The notes: a model not told the origin generated them from the sequence alone. A DNA stretch of 64,000 nucleotides from Duganella dendranthematis (GCF_012849375.1 NZ_CP051684.1:3906001-3970000); one strand, 5' to 3'; positions 47,956-55,419 are shown, numbered from the stretch's first letter. Translations and numbers: made by a program.

Positions 47956-48143
47956 GGTGGATTCCAGTGTGACGATTCGTCGATCATGCGCCAGTGTGAT
48001 CGATGCTTCAAAACTTGCGTGCTACTTTTGCGACACGGTTTTTAAAAGCGCGTCGTTTTGACGTTCCGTCGCTTACCATACTTTTTTCGATTGCTCAAAT
48101 TATGTACGCGCTTTTAGGGTATGTGATATTCTTCAACCATAAA

Positions 48144-48194
48144 TAGCCGGATCCGGCTACAAAAATGGCGCTGAGAGGGGAACCTCTCAGTGCC
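48144..48194 (-). terminator. Terminator(s) of the small membrane peptide gene
   Basis: GGCGCTGAGAGG/CCTCTCAGTGCC (48167-48194) is a strong hairpin followed on the minus strand by ATTTTTG. Directly beyond lies a 16-bp perfect palindrome TAGCCGGATCCGGCTA (48144-48159), which may act as a second terminator stem. Confidence 0.72.
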
Positions 48195-48201
48195 ATCGAG
48201 G

Positions 48202-48324
48202 CTAGCTGAAATATTGGCTAGCAAATTGCAACAATTGCGGTATAGCAATTACAAGCGCCGATGCGATGCTGCATCGGAGGGAAAAGTAGTTTTCCCCTCG
48301 CTTGACAGTCAGTCTGATTGTCAT
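48202..48324 (-). CDS. 40-residue single-helix membrane peptide with strong RBS
   Basis: ATG 48324 has AAGGAGG 8 nt upstream. The peptide opens MTIRLTVKRGENYFSLRCSI and then has one hydrophobic helix (ASALVIAIPQLLQFASQYF). It has a structured 5' leader (hairpin 48357-48395) and a strong terminator, so it is a self-contained transcript. A short hydrophobic peptide with a structured leader fits type I toxins or other membrane-active small proteins. No antisense RNA has been shown. Confidence 0.55.
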   Translation of the reverse strand: MTIRLTVKRGENYFSLRCSIASALVIAIPQLLQFASQYFS

Positions 48325-48356
48325 TAACGCTTCCTCCTTTCTAGTGAGGCGACTGG

Positions 48357-48395
48357 CACGGCACCTGGGTCTCTTGGCGGGGATTAGGTGCCGTG
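48357..48395 (-). promoter_or_regulatory. Hairpin in the leader of the 40-residue peptide gene
   Basis: CACGGCACCT (48357-48366) pairs perfectly with AGGTGCCGTG (48386-48395), with a 19-base loop. It lies 16 nt upstream of the strong ribosome binding site on the minus strand and could control its access. A TAATAT or TATAGA -10-like box lies upstream (about 48425). Confidence 0.45.
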
Positions 48396-48774
48396 TTCCT
48401 TTTGCGCTACTCATCTGTCATCTATATTACCAAGTTTTTGATGATGCGAAATCAGGCCTCGCTTGCAACCACGCATTTGCCCCACTTTGTTTGCAAAAAA
48501 CAAGCAAAAGTGACTTAAACAAAGTGTGGGCTGCTTAGTTCGCACCTGCCCCAAATTTTGGATTTGGTACTAGATGTAGTTGTGATCTGTTTTTAATTAC
48601 TACATTTTGTGTTTTGAATTTTATGTAAGTTTATTCTATTTGCAATCTGTTCTATCTATATTCGGCTTCAAATTTTTTTAAATTACATCTATCAAAATGA
48701 TTTTGGCCCAATCGATTGCAGACAGTTTTTTCATTACTGAGGTGAGAGATACGCTAATAAATTTGTTCCGAATG
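48396..48774. other. AT-rich non-coding stretch before hicB
   Basis: About 380 bases without a convincing gene. It holds an imperfect inverted repeat, CCCACTTTGTTT (48481-48492) with AAACAAAGTGTGGG (48517-48530), then about 230 bp of very AT-rich DNA (48541-48774). The composition differs sharply from the phage late genes and suggests separate acquisition. Confidence 0.5.
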
Positions 48775-48801
48775 AAAAAAAAGACCCACTAAAGCGGGTC
48801 T
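48775..48801 (-). terminator. Terminator of hicAB
   Basis: AGACCCGC/GTGGGTCT stem followed by eight T on the minus strand. Confidence 0.82.
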
Positions 48802-48809
48802 CCTATGTG

Positions 48810-49226
48810 CTACGCAGCTACAAGTTCCAATTGTTTTCCTAAGCTCTCAAGGGCTTCTTCAACAGTATCAATTTTTGTGGGGTGGTGAAGATCAACTAAG
48901 CGATTGACCACCTGAGGTGATGTTCCCATGCGGCGTGCGAGTTCAGATGGCCCGACCTTCTGAGCGACCATTTCGTTCAGCAGCAAGATTTTGCACGCCG
49001 CACTGGCGGGCAATGAGATTAAGCGCTCCCCCTGGAGGGCGGGCGAAGGAGGGGGCACAGCGCGCCGATCCTCAAAGTAGAAATCCATAGCTGAAATAAG
49101 AGCGCTAGCAGCTTCAGCGGCTGCTTCGGCCTCGTCCTCGGCCTGGGTGATTGCTTCAGGAATATCCCTGAAGGTAATGACAAAGCCGCCCTCTTCGGCG
49201 GGTTCAAAGTGTGCTGGATACTTCAT
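48810..49226 (-). CDS. hicB: HicB antitoxin with C-terminal HTH
   Basis: 138 residues from ATG 49226, with AAGGAG 5 nt upstream. 'MKYPAHFEPAEEGGFVITFRDIPEAITQAEDEAEAAAEAASALISAMDFYFEDRRAVPPPSP' is the HicB partial-RNase-H-like domain that neutralises HicA. The C-terminal 'VAQKVGPSELARRMGTSPQVVNRLVDLHHPTKI' is an XRE-type HTH for autoregulation. It follows hicA by 68 bp; the gap holds a GGACAAGCCC-type hairpin that may tune the antitoxin:toxin ratio. Confidence 0.9.
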   Translation of the reverse strand: MKYPAHFEPAEEGGFVITFRDIPEAITQAEDEAEAAAEAASALISAMDFYFEDRRAVPPPSPALQGERLISLPASAACKILLLNEMVAQKVGPSELARRMGTSPQVVNRLVDLHHPTKIDTVEEALESLGKQLELVAA

Positions 49227-49294
49227 AAAACTCCTTCCCATAGGGAGATATGCTGGTGGTGCGATCTGTGGGACAAGCCCCTTTCGGGCCTGTC

Positions 49295-49471
49295 TCACTT
49301 CAGTTTGAGTTGCTTTTTGATGCCTTCTACGGTCCCAGTTTTAAGTTCCTTGGCGGGGTGTCGCGGAAGTATGGTTTTTTGCCCGTTCAGATAGACTTTC
49401 AAGTGATTCGTTCCATCTTCGAAAGTCGCTCCTTGTTGTCTGAGCCATCTCACGAACTCGCTCTGCTTCAC
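49295..49471 (-). CDS. hicA: HicA toxin (mRNA interferase)
   Basis: 58 residues from GTG 49471 (GGAGGTGCA upstream). 'KQSEFVRWLRQQGATFEDGTNHLKVYLNGQKTILPRHPAKELKTGTVEGIKKQL' has the dsRBD-like HicA fold, with the catalytic histidine in GTNHLKV. It cleaves mRNA unless bound by HicB. The gene order hicA-hicB is typical. Confidence 0.88.
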   Translation of the reverse strand: MKQSEFVRWLRQQGATFEDGTNHLKVYLNGQKTILPRHPAKELKTGTVEGIKKQLKLK

Positions 49472-49501
49472 TGCACCTCCATGTTGTTGCGATGTAGTGA
49501 T

Positions 49502-49554
49502 ATTAAACAAAAACGTTTAAATAATCAACTGAAATTTAAGCGTTTTTGTTTAAT
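49502..49554. promoter_or_regulatory. Large inverted repeat at the hicAB promoter
   Basis: Two 21-bp arms (49502-49522 and 49534-49554) are complementary with a single mismatch, separated by 11 bp. The arms include TTAAACAAAAACG and CGTTTTTGTTTAA. It lies 30 bp upstream of hicA and is probably the HicB operator. Confidence 0.7.
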
Positions 49555-49577
49555 CTTTCTCCAGTGTTCTGACGCCC

Positions 49578-49620
49578 TTGCTGTGCACTAAATCACGAAA
49601 TATACTGTATAAATGTACAG
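49578..49620 (+). promoter_or_regulatory. Promoter with LexA (SOS) box
   Basis: -35 TTGCTG (49578-49583), 17-bp spacer, -10 TATACT (49601-49606). CTGTATAAATGTACAG (49605-49620) is a perfect CTGT-N8-ACAG LexA box with T/A-rich flanks, overlapping the -10 and start point. LexA binding here would repress the gene at 49658 until DNA damage. Confidence 0.75.
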
Positions 49621-49657
49621 TCAAACTCATTCCTTTATTGCGCCTGGAGGCTGCCCC

Positions 49658-50062
49658 ATGACCGAGAAGCCGAAAGGGCAGAAGGTGGCGGTTACCTTTA
49701 TGCGTGCCGATGGCCTTAAGTTATCTTATGCAGATCTCATGGCGACTGAGCCTTTGATAGGCTATATCCGCCGCGAGGATGGATTCCAGGCCGGTTCAGG
49801 CATGGCGTACCGGACCCACAGTCAGTTGGTGATACTGAGCGATAACGTTACAAGTGTGCCCGTGGCACATCTGAACAATCCGGCGCTGTTCGATTGGAAC
49901 GCCGATGGCGTGATCTATGAGGGGTGGATTCTCGTTCGAGATCCCGAAACCGAGAAAATGCGACAGGTAGTGCAGATGTGGTGGATACGAAATCTGGAGG
50001 TGCTATCTGTGCGGCCCGAGATCGCTCCGTTTAAGCTAAAGTCTGGCGCTCGCAAAACTTAG
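49658..50062 (+). CDS. SOS-regulated protein of unknown function
   Basis: 134 residues from ATG 49658 (GGAGG 7 nt upstream). It begins MTEKPKGQKVAVTFMRADGL and has 'LIGYIRREDGFQAGSGMAYRTHSQLVILSDNV' and 'DWNADGVIYEGWILVRDPETEKM'. It is soluble, beta-rich and matches no family I know. It is directly controlled by a LexA-type operator and lies 87 bp upstream of a nuclease-like gene on the same strand. Confidence 0.65.
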   Translation: MTEKPKGQKVAVTFMRADGLKLSYADLMATEPLIGYIRREDGFQAGSGMAYRTHSQLVILSDNVTSVPVAHLNNPALFDWNADGVIYEGWILVRDPETEKMRQVVQMWWIRNLEVLSVRPEIAPFKLKSGARKT

Positions 50063-50149
50063 GCGTCAAGCTTGGTAGAATCCGGCAATCGGTGGCTATC
50101 TCGTCCAAAGATGAGATAACATGATTGATCTAATTTTAATGGCCTGATA

Positions 50150-50884
50150 ATGACCCTCAATTCTGCTGTGCTAAAGTGGATCGAAGAGAGTGGCTTTCCG
50201 CTCGAGATGGAGGTGGCTAAGGAGTTTCGTAGAGCTGGCTTCGAAGTGCTGCAAAGTAGTATCGTTCTTGACGGCCAAGAAGGAAAATCTAGAGAAGTAG
50301 ATGTACTTGCGCGAGATCCCGATCTTATTGGTTACGTTGACATTAATTGTGTAATCGAGTGTAAGGTTTCCAAGGCGCATCCTTGGGTTGTATTCGTCGC
50401 GGACGATGTATTGGAAAATTACAATAGGCTTCATTCTTTTTGCGTATCTTCACCGGACGCGAAAGAGGCAATGTGGGAGGAGTTCCGAAGGGGGACCGTG
50501 ATCAGGGGATTGTTGCCAGAAACGAATCGTTGCGGGTACGCGGTCAAACAAGCCTTGGGTGGAACCGATCACTCCTACGGAGCAGCGATAAGCGTGCTAA
50601 AGGCGTGCGTCAAAGTTGTTTCTGAATTGCCGGGAGTTAAGAGTTTTCCTCAGATCAAGTTTGCGTTTCCCCTGATCGTAATAGACGCGCCTTTGTTCGA
50701 GTGCTCGTTAAACGACCATGGCGAACTGGTGCTTGAGGAGGTTTCGGAAAGCAGATTCTTATATGCTGCTTATGTGCCCGAATATGCGGGCTGCTGTATC
50801 ACAATAGTTACTAAGAGAAATTTACCGGCTGCCGCGCTACGTTATCGCGCTGTGGCTAATGCCTTGCGGGAAACATTTGCCTAG
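50150..50884 (+). CDS. PD-(D/E)XK nuclease-like protein, candidate defence gene
   Basis: 244 residues. 'KEFRRAGFEVLQSSIVLDGQEGKSREVDVLA ... INCVIECKVSKAHPWV' has the layout of the PD-(D/E)XK fold: D51 then E70-x-K72 after a beta strand, as in Mrr/REase-like enzymes. The C-terminal half ('YGAAISVLKACVKVV', 'FAFPLIVIDAPLFECSL') is typical of stand-alone restriction-like proteins. It may be co-transcribed with the SOS gene or use its own promoter in the gap. A DNA-cleaving role against phages or foreign DNA is inferred. Confidence 0.65.
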   Translation: MTLNSAVLKWIEESGFPLEMEVAKEFRRAGFEVLQSSIVLDGQEGKSREVDVLARDPDLIGYVDINCVIECKVSKAHPWVVFVADDVLENYNRLHSFCVSSPDAKEAMWEEFRRGTVIRGLLPETNRCGYAVKQALGGTDHSYGAAISVLKACVKVVSELPGVKSFPQIKFAFPLIVIDAPLFECSLNDHGELVLEEVSESRFLYAAYVPEYAGCCITIVTKRNLPAAALRYRAVANALRETFA

Positions 50885-50946
50885 GCGGCGAATTTTGCCC
50901 GATGATTTAACGTAAGAGAGTTGTCTGCGCTATCGTGCTTGTTGCT

Positions 50947-51393
50947 TCACGTGCAGGCAAGGTCAGCCCGAGTTTGCATGATATGACGCTTTTGCGCGGA
51001 GGTCGTATCTTGGGCGTAGGCGGCACATTGCAGCGCCGGACACAGTTCACCAGAGGAGAAGGTGTGTATATGGGAGAGCTGGCCTGTAGCTGCTTTTTTT
51101 GAGAACGCGAGGGCATCATAGTCCTCCTCCATTTCTCGAAGGTCGAGCCAAGTTTCTTTCCATAAAATTCCGCCGGGCTGTGGGATGCCCAAGTAATAGC
51201 CTGGACGATCTCCATCTTGAGTGCAAGCTGGCACGCTGGGTCGGTTATATTGTTGACTTGTAAGTAGCCGATAAACAATGTCCCCATCTGGCCTAATTGC
51301 CAGAACTAATAAATGCTTGGTCAGCGGTTGGCCGGTTGCAGCGTCGGCGTAATAGGCTACATGCTGCCAGACTTCGCCTGGCGCCGGCATCAA
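50947..51393 (-). CDS. Toxin candidate paired with Panacea antitoxin
   Basis: 148 residues. It opens 'MMPAPGEVWQHVAYYADAATGQPLTKHLLVLAIRPDGDIVYRLLTSQ', reminiscent of the PxxGEVW start of MazF/PemK-fold toxins, followed by 'RPSVPACTQDGDRPGYYLGI'. ATG overlaps the Panacea stop by 4 bp, so it is co-translated downstream of the antitoxin. The fold assignment is tentative; the pairing is strong. Confidence 0.6.
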   Translation of the reverse strand: MMPAPGEVWQHVAYYADAATGQPLTKHLLVLAIRPDGDIVYRLLTSQQYNRPSVPACTQDGDRPGYYLGIPQPGGILWKETWLDLREMEEDYDALAFSKKAATGQLSHIHTFSSGELCPALQCAAYAQDTTSAQKRHIMQTRADLACT

Positions 51394-51965
51394 TAACCGC
51401 CCTCTGCAGGTGGGATGGCTGCGCCGCGCGATTCTCGAGCAGATTCAAGAATCAATTCCCGATTAGCTGCGCCTTCAGGAATGGCCAATTCATAGGGTAT
51501 CGTTTGATGATCGCCAGCACCATCCGCCCAGATCTTGTCCCAAGCGCCGTTCTGCTCGTGAGTAATGTCAATCATTTTTTGTGATTTATTGGCGAGATAC
51601 TGGTTGCAGAGCGCGTCCAAAATCTTCAGTTGACGGGGGGTGAAATCTTCGTCGTCAAACTCTACCCCGTCACGAACATGTACTGTTTCACGTACATAGT
51701 CATACTGAGGCTCCCGTATGATTTCAATTGCTTCTGAGAGATCGTCGCGCAAAGTTTTCCATTCGCGCATGAGTTCCGCTGGGACTGGGCCGAACTTCCA
51801 AGCCTCGTAATCTAGCCCGGTGACGCTCTTGCCAGTCTGCTTGAAGTGCTCAAAATCCATCATGTAGAGCAATTTGAAAAGCTTAATCTTCCCGCATGCC
51901 TCTGTATTCTTTGAAAAGAACACGATGGCATTCTTCAGTCGAGAGCGTGAGATTGAAGTTTTCAT
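51390..51965 (-). CDS. Panacea (DUF4065/SocA-like) antitoxin
   Basis: 191 residues. 'GKIKLFKLLYMMDFEHFKQTGKSVTGLDYEAWKFGPVPAELMREW' is the Panacea/DUF4065 signature (KLxKLLY..D..H....G...TG..Y.AW..GPVP). 'ITHEQNGAWDKIWADGA' is also family-typical. Panacea domains act as antitoxins for unrelated toxins encoded next to them. The minus-strand -10 TATACT (complement of 51972-51977) lies 6 nt before the ATG, so the mRNA may be leaderless. Confidence 0.85.
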   Translation of the reverse strand: MKTSISRSRLKNAIVFFSKNTEACGKIKLFKLLYMMDFEHFKQTGKSVTGLDYEAWKFGPVPAELMREWKTLRDDLSEAIEIIREPQYDYVRETVHVRDGVEFDDEDFTPRQLKILDALCNQYLANKSQKMIDITHEQNGAWDKIWADGAGDHQTIPYELAIPEGAANRELILESARESRGAAIPPAEGGY

Positions 51966-52243
51966 AACTTAAGTATAGCGAAATTGGGACGCGTGTCGAG
52001 CAAACAGTACAACAAAAGTTACTTTTGTGCTGAACGGCAACAATCTAGATGGTGGCAACGATGCTTGATCACAAGTGTAGGAGCCAGAGCTGAGTGCATC
52101 TGTATGCCAATGCACGGGTCGACGAAAAAAAAGCCGCCCGAGGCAGCTTTTAGTTCCACTCTATCGGAAAATCCCAAGTTGAGTCGGAAAATTCGTCAAT
52201 CGCAAATTTTTAGCGTACGTAACACGCTGATTCCTAAAAGGAA
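51966..52243. other. Right-end non-coding region between Panacea and attR
   Basis: 278 bp without a gene. It contains the Panacea promoter, a 17-bp palindrome ACAAAAGTTACTTTTGT (52012-52028) that may be an operator, and a terminator (52127-52151). Confidence 0.5.
52127..52151 (-). terminator. Phage-supplied terminator downstream of tRNA-His
   Basis: On the minus strand AAAGCTGCC / GGCGGCTTT (one U-G pair) with a TCG loop, followed by a T-run. It lies about 95 nt past the tRNA-His CCA end and replaces the host terminator displaced to 9700-9728. Confidence 0.7.
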
Positions 52244-52293
52244 TTTGGGGTGGCTGATGGGGCTCGAACCCACGACAACAGGAATCACAATCC
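52244..52293 (-). repeat. attR: 50-bp core within the intact tRNA-His
   Basis: Identical to 9739-9788. It covers the anticodon loop to CCA and two bases beyond, so the phage restores the tRNA on integration. Confidence 0.92.
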
Positions 52294-52322
52294 TGGACTC
52301 TACCAACTGAGCTACAGCCACC
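52246..52322 (-). tRNA. tRNA-His (GUG)
   Basis: A 77-nt gene including the extra 5' G(-1) characteristic of tRNA-His and an encoded CCA. It reads GGTGGCTGTAGCTCAGTTGG at the 5' end; the anticodon loop is TTGTGAT (GTG), and the acceptor stem is GGTGGCT with AGCCACC. It has a TATAAT/TTGCAG promoter 51 bp upstream. Its 3' half is phage-derived att sequence identical to the host version. Confidence 0.95.
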
Positions 52323-52372
52323 ACTGTCTTACTACTACTCGCTGTTCAACTACTGCTGAACAACGAGCCAGA

Positions 52373-52401
52373 ATTATACAAGCCAGTTTCGATTCCTGCA
52401 A
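52373..52401 (-). promoter_or_regulatory. Promoter of tRNA-His
   Basis: On the minus strand, -35 TTGCAG (complement of 52396-52401), 17-bp spacer, -10 TATAAT (complement of 52373-52378). Confidence 0.75.
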
Positions 52402-52428
52402 ATTTAATTTTCGAAACTTAATGATGAC

Positions 52429-53256
52429 CTAAACATCAACCTTTTCCACCGCCGGCTTGAGGTCCAGCAAGTCGGCAAATGCCTGCGCCAGGGCAGCCGC
52501 ATCGCCGGTGGTATAGCCGCGCAATGTGGCGACGCCATCCGCACTATGCGGCAAGCCGGACGCATCCAGCAGCCGGCCCAGCTGGCGCGCCACGGCGTCA
52601 CCGGTATCGATCAGCACCACGTCGCCGCGCGCGTGATCGCGCAGCACGCGTTCGATGCCGGCGCGGACGAACGGGTAGTGGGTGCAGCCGAGCACCAGCG
52701 TATCGGCACCCTGGTCCAGCAGCGGCGCCACGTAGTGTTCCAGCATGGCGGCGATGGCCGGTGCGGCCAGATCGCCTTTTTCGATCTCATCGACCAGTCC
52801 CACCGCCGGCTGCAACAGGAACTCGGCCTGCGTGGCGGCGCTGATCTGCTCGCGCAGTTGCACGAACTTGTCGCCCTTGAGCGTGCGCGCCGTCGCCAGC
52901 ACGCCCACCTTGCCATTGCGTGTGGCGGCAGCGGCCGGCTTCAGCCCCGGCTCCACGCCCACCACCGGCAACTCGGGATATTTGGCGCGCACCGCCTTGA
53001 TGGCGGCCACGGTGGCCGTATTGCAGGCCACCACCAGCGCCTTGGCGCCGTGCGACAACAGGAAGTCCGTCACCGCCAGCGCGCGCTCGACCACATACTG
53101 CTCGGTCTTGTCGCCATACGGTGCGTGGCCGGAGTCGGCGAAGTACATCAGATCTTCATGCGGCAGCTGCGCGCGGATGTGGCGCAGCACCGACAGCCCG
53201 CCCACGCCGGAATCAAAAACCCCAATCGGGGAGCCGGGAGAGCGGGCGATGTGCAT
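52429..53256 (-). CDS. murI: Glutamate racemase
   Basis: 275 residues from ATG 53256, which shares a base with the fumarase stop (TGATG). Converts L- to D-glutamate for peptidoglycan. Both catalytic cysteines are present, in VVACNTATV and LGCTHYPF, with 'IGVFDSGVGGLSVLRHI' and 'YFADSGHAPYG' at the N-terminus. Translational coupling to fumarase is a common beta-proteobacterial arrangement. Confidence 0.95.
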   Translation of the reverse strand: MHIARSPGSPIGVFDSGVGGLSVLRHIRAQLPHEDLMYFADSGHAPYGDKTEQYVVERALAVTDFLLSHGAKALVVACNTATVAAIKAVRAKYPELPVVGVEPGLKPAAAATRNGKVGVLATARTLKGDKFVQLREQISAATQAEFLLQPAVGLVDEIEKGDLAAPAIAAMLEHYVAPLLDQGADTLVLGCTHYPFVRAGIERVLRDHARGDVVLIDTGDAVARQLGRLLDASGLPHSADGVATLRGYTTGDAAALAQAFADLLDLKPAVEKVDV

Positions 53257-54785
53257 CAGGCAGTCACAACAGGCACGTTGAGCTGCTCGATGCGGGTCTT
53301 CCATTCCGCCGGGCCGGTGTTGTGCACCGACGTGCCTTGCGAATCGACGGCCACGGTGACCGGCATGTCGACCACGTCGAACTCGTAGATCGCTTCCATG
53401 CCCATGTCGGCAAAGCCCAGCACTTTCGATTGCTTGATCGCTTTCGACACCAGGTAAGCCGAACCGCCCACCGCCATCAGGTAGGCCGACTTGTGCTTCT
53501 TGATCGACTCGATCGCCGCAGGGCCGCGCTCGGCCTTGCCGATCATCGCGATCAGGCCGGTTTTCTCCAGCATCATGTCGGTGAACTTGTCCATGCGGGT
53601 GGCGGTGGTTGGGCCGGCTGGGCCGACCACTTCATCACGCACCGGATCGACCGGGCCGACGTAATAGATCACGCGGTTCTTGAAGTCCACCGGCAGTTCT
53701 TCGCCCTTGGCCAGCATGTCCTGGATGCGCTTGTGCGCGGCGTCGCGGCCGGTCAGCATTTTGCCGTTCAACAGCAAGGTCTGGCCTGGCGTCCACGAGG
53801 CGACTTCTTCCTTGGTCAGCGTGTTCAGGTCAACGCGTTTCGATTTCTCGGTATCCGGCGCCCACGACACGTCCGGCCAGGTCGACAGCGGTGGCGGCGT
53901 CATGTAGGCAGGACCGGAGCCGTCCAGCACGAAGTGACCGTGGCGGGTGGCGGCGCAGTTCGGGATCATCGCCACCGGCTTGGAAGCCGCGTGGGTCGGA
54001 TGCATCATGATCTTCACGTCCAGCACGGTAGTCAGGCCGCCCAGGCCTTGCGCGCCGATGCCCAGCGCATTGATCTTGTCGCACAGTTCGATGCGCAGTT
54101 CTTCCAGCTTGTTCTGCGGGCCGCGCTGCTTCAGCTCGAACATGTCGATATCTTCCATCAGCACTTCCTTGGCCATCAGCATGGCCTTCTCGGCGGTGCC
54201 GCCGATGCCGATACCCAGCATACCTGGCGGGCACCAGCCGGCGCCCATGGTCGGCACGGTTTTCAGTACCCAGTCGATCAGCGAATCGGACGGATTCATC
54301 ATGATCATCTTCGACTTGTTTTCCGAGCCGCCGCCCTTGGCTGCGACCTTGACATCGACGGTATCGCCTTCGACCAGTTCCATGTGGACCACGGCCGGCG
54401 TGTTGTCCTTGGTGTTCTTGCGGTCGAAGTGCGGGTCGGCCACGATTGACGCGCGCAGCTTGTTGTCGTCGAAGTTGTACGCGCGGCGCACGCCTTCGTT
54501 GACGGCGTCGGTGACGGTGCCGGTGAAGCCTTCAAAGCGCACACCCATGCCGATCTTCAGGAAGACGTTGACGATGCCGGTGTCCTGGCAGATTGGACGC
54601 TTGCCCTCGGCGCACATGCGCGAGTTGGTCAGGATCTGCGCGATGGCGTCTTTCGCGGCCGGGCTTTGCTCGTGCTCGTAGGCGCGGGCCAGGTGCTCGA
54701 TGTAATCGGCTGGATGGTAGTAGCTGATGTACTGCAGCGCGGCGGCAACGGATTCGATCAGGTCTTCTTGCTTTATGATGGTCAT
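53256..54785 (-). CDS. Class I fumarate hydratase ([4Fe-4S])
   Basis: 509 residues. Catalyses reversible hydration of fumarate to malate in the TCA cycle. 'EGKRPICQDTGIVNVFLKIGMGVRF' and 'AKGGGSENKSKMIMMNPSD' in the N-terminal alpha region and 'DVVDMPVTVAVDSQGTSVHNTGPAEWK' in the beta region are FumA/B-type. Cluster-binding cysteines occur in PICQD, GWCPPG and IELCDK-type sites. Single-chain length fits. Confidence 0.93.
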   Translation of the reverse strand: MTIIKQEDLIESVAAALQYISYYHPADYIEHLARAYEHEQSPAAKDAIAQILTNSRMCAEGKRPICQDTGIVNVFLKIGMGVRFEGFTGTVTDAVNEGVRRAYNFDDNKLRASIVADPHFDRKNTKDNTPAVVHMELVEGDTVDVKVAAKGGGSENKSKMIMMNPSDSLIDWVLKTVPTMGAGWCPPGMLGIGIGGTAEKAMLMAKEVLMEDIDMFELKQRGPQNKLEELRIELCDKINALGIGAQGLGGLTTVLDVKIMMHPTHAASKPVAMIPNCAATRHGHFVLDGSGPAYMTPPPLSTWPDVSWAPDTEKSKRVDLNTLTKEEVASWTPGQTLLLNGKMLTGRDAAHKRIQDMLAKGEELPVDFKNRVIYYVGPVDPVRDEVVGPAGPTTATRMDKFTDMMLEKTGLIAMIGKAERGPAAIESIKKHKSAYLMAVGGSAYLVSKAIKQSKVLGFADMGMEAIYEFDVVDMPVTVAVDSQGTSVHNTGPAEWKTRIEQLNVPVVTA

Positions 54786-54801
54786 GATGTTCTCGCGGGG
54801 G

Positions 54802-55419
54802 TTAATGGGATTCGTTGTGCGTCATCGTAGTGATGCGGTCGGTGTAGGAGATGGCCAGTGCGGACAGCAGGAACACCACGTGGATCACCGTTTGTGCGAT
54901 CAGCGTCTTTTCATCGTAGACGCTGGCGTTGATAAAAGTCTTGAGCAGATGGATCGACGAAATGCCGATGATCGCCATCGCCAGTTTGGTCTTGAGCACG
55001 GAAGCGTTGACATGCGACAGCCACTCCGGCTGGTCTGGATGGGTGTCCAGATTCATGCGCGAGATAAACGTCTCGTAGCCGCCGATGATCACCATCACCA
55101 GCAGGTTGGAAATCATCACCACGTCGATCAGGCCCAGCACCACCAGCATGATGGTGGTCTCGGTCAGCTTGTTCGCCGGCGCCACGGCGGCGGCGCCGTC
55201 GGCGGCCACTGGCGCGTGCACCGCGACCGCTTCCAGAATGTGCTGCAGCGACGAAGCATTGCCCATCGCTGCGCCGATCAGGTCCTTCAACTCAACCCAG
55301 AAGTGGAACACGTAGACGCACTGCGCCAGAATCAAGCCCAGGTACAGCGGCAGTTGCAGCCAGCGGGTCATGAAAATAAAAGCGGGCAGCGGACGCAGCT
55401 TCTGCTTAGGATCGGTCAT
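54802..55419 (-). CDS. YqhA/UPF0114-family membrane protein (TIGR00645)
   Basis: 205 residues from ATG 55419 (AGGAG 8 nt upstream). Four hydrophobic helices. '[25 protein letters not shown]', '[28 protein letters not shown]' and '[15 protein letters not shown]' are UPF0114 hallmarks. Role unknown. It lies upstream of fumarase with a 16-bp gap, so it may be co-transcribed. Confidence 0.88.
   Translation of the reverse strand: MTDPKQKLRPLPAFIFMTRWLQLPLYLGLILAQCVYVFHFWVELKDLIGAAMGNASSLQHILEAVAVHAPVAADGAAAVAPANKLTETTIMLVVLGLIDVVMISNLLVMVIIGGYETFISRMNLDTHPDQPEWLSHVNASVLKTKLAMAIIGISSIHLLKTFINASVYDEKTLIAQTVIHVVFLLSALAISYTDRITTMTHNESH

Larger units (their letters stand above)
9739..52293. mobile_element. 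Complete-looking prophage in tRNA-His: lambda-type head, Mu-type contractile tail
   Basis: The element is bounded by a perfect 50-bp direct repeat (9739-9788 and 52244-52293) matching the 3' part of tRNA-His. The order inside is integrase, excisionase-like, ParB-like and early leftward genes; S24 repressor; Cro/YmfL, O/P-like replication; terminase and head genes in lambda order; tail genes in Mu order; lysis; accessory genes. All essential modules appear intact and no transposase or obvious gene decay is seen, so it may be inducible. The lambda-type terminase (Nu1/A) implies cos packaging, not Mu-like transposition. Confidence 0.93.
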
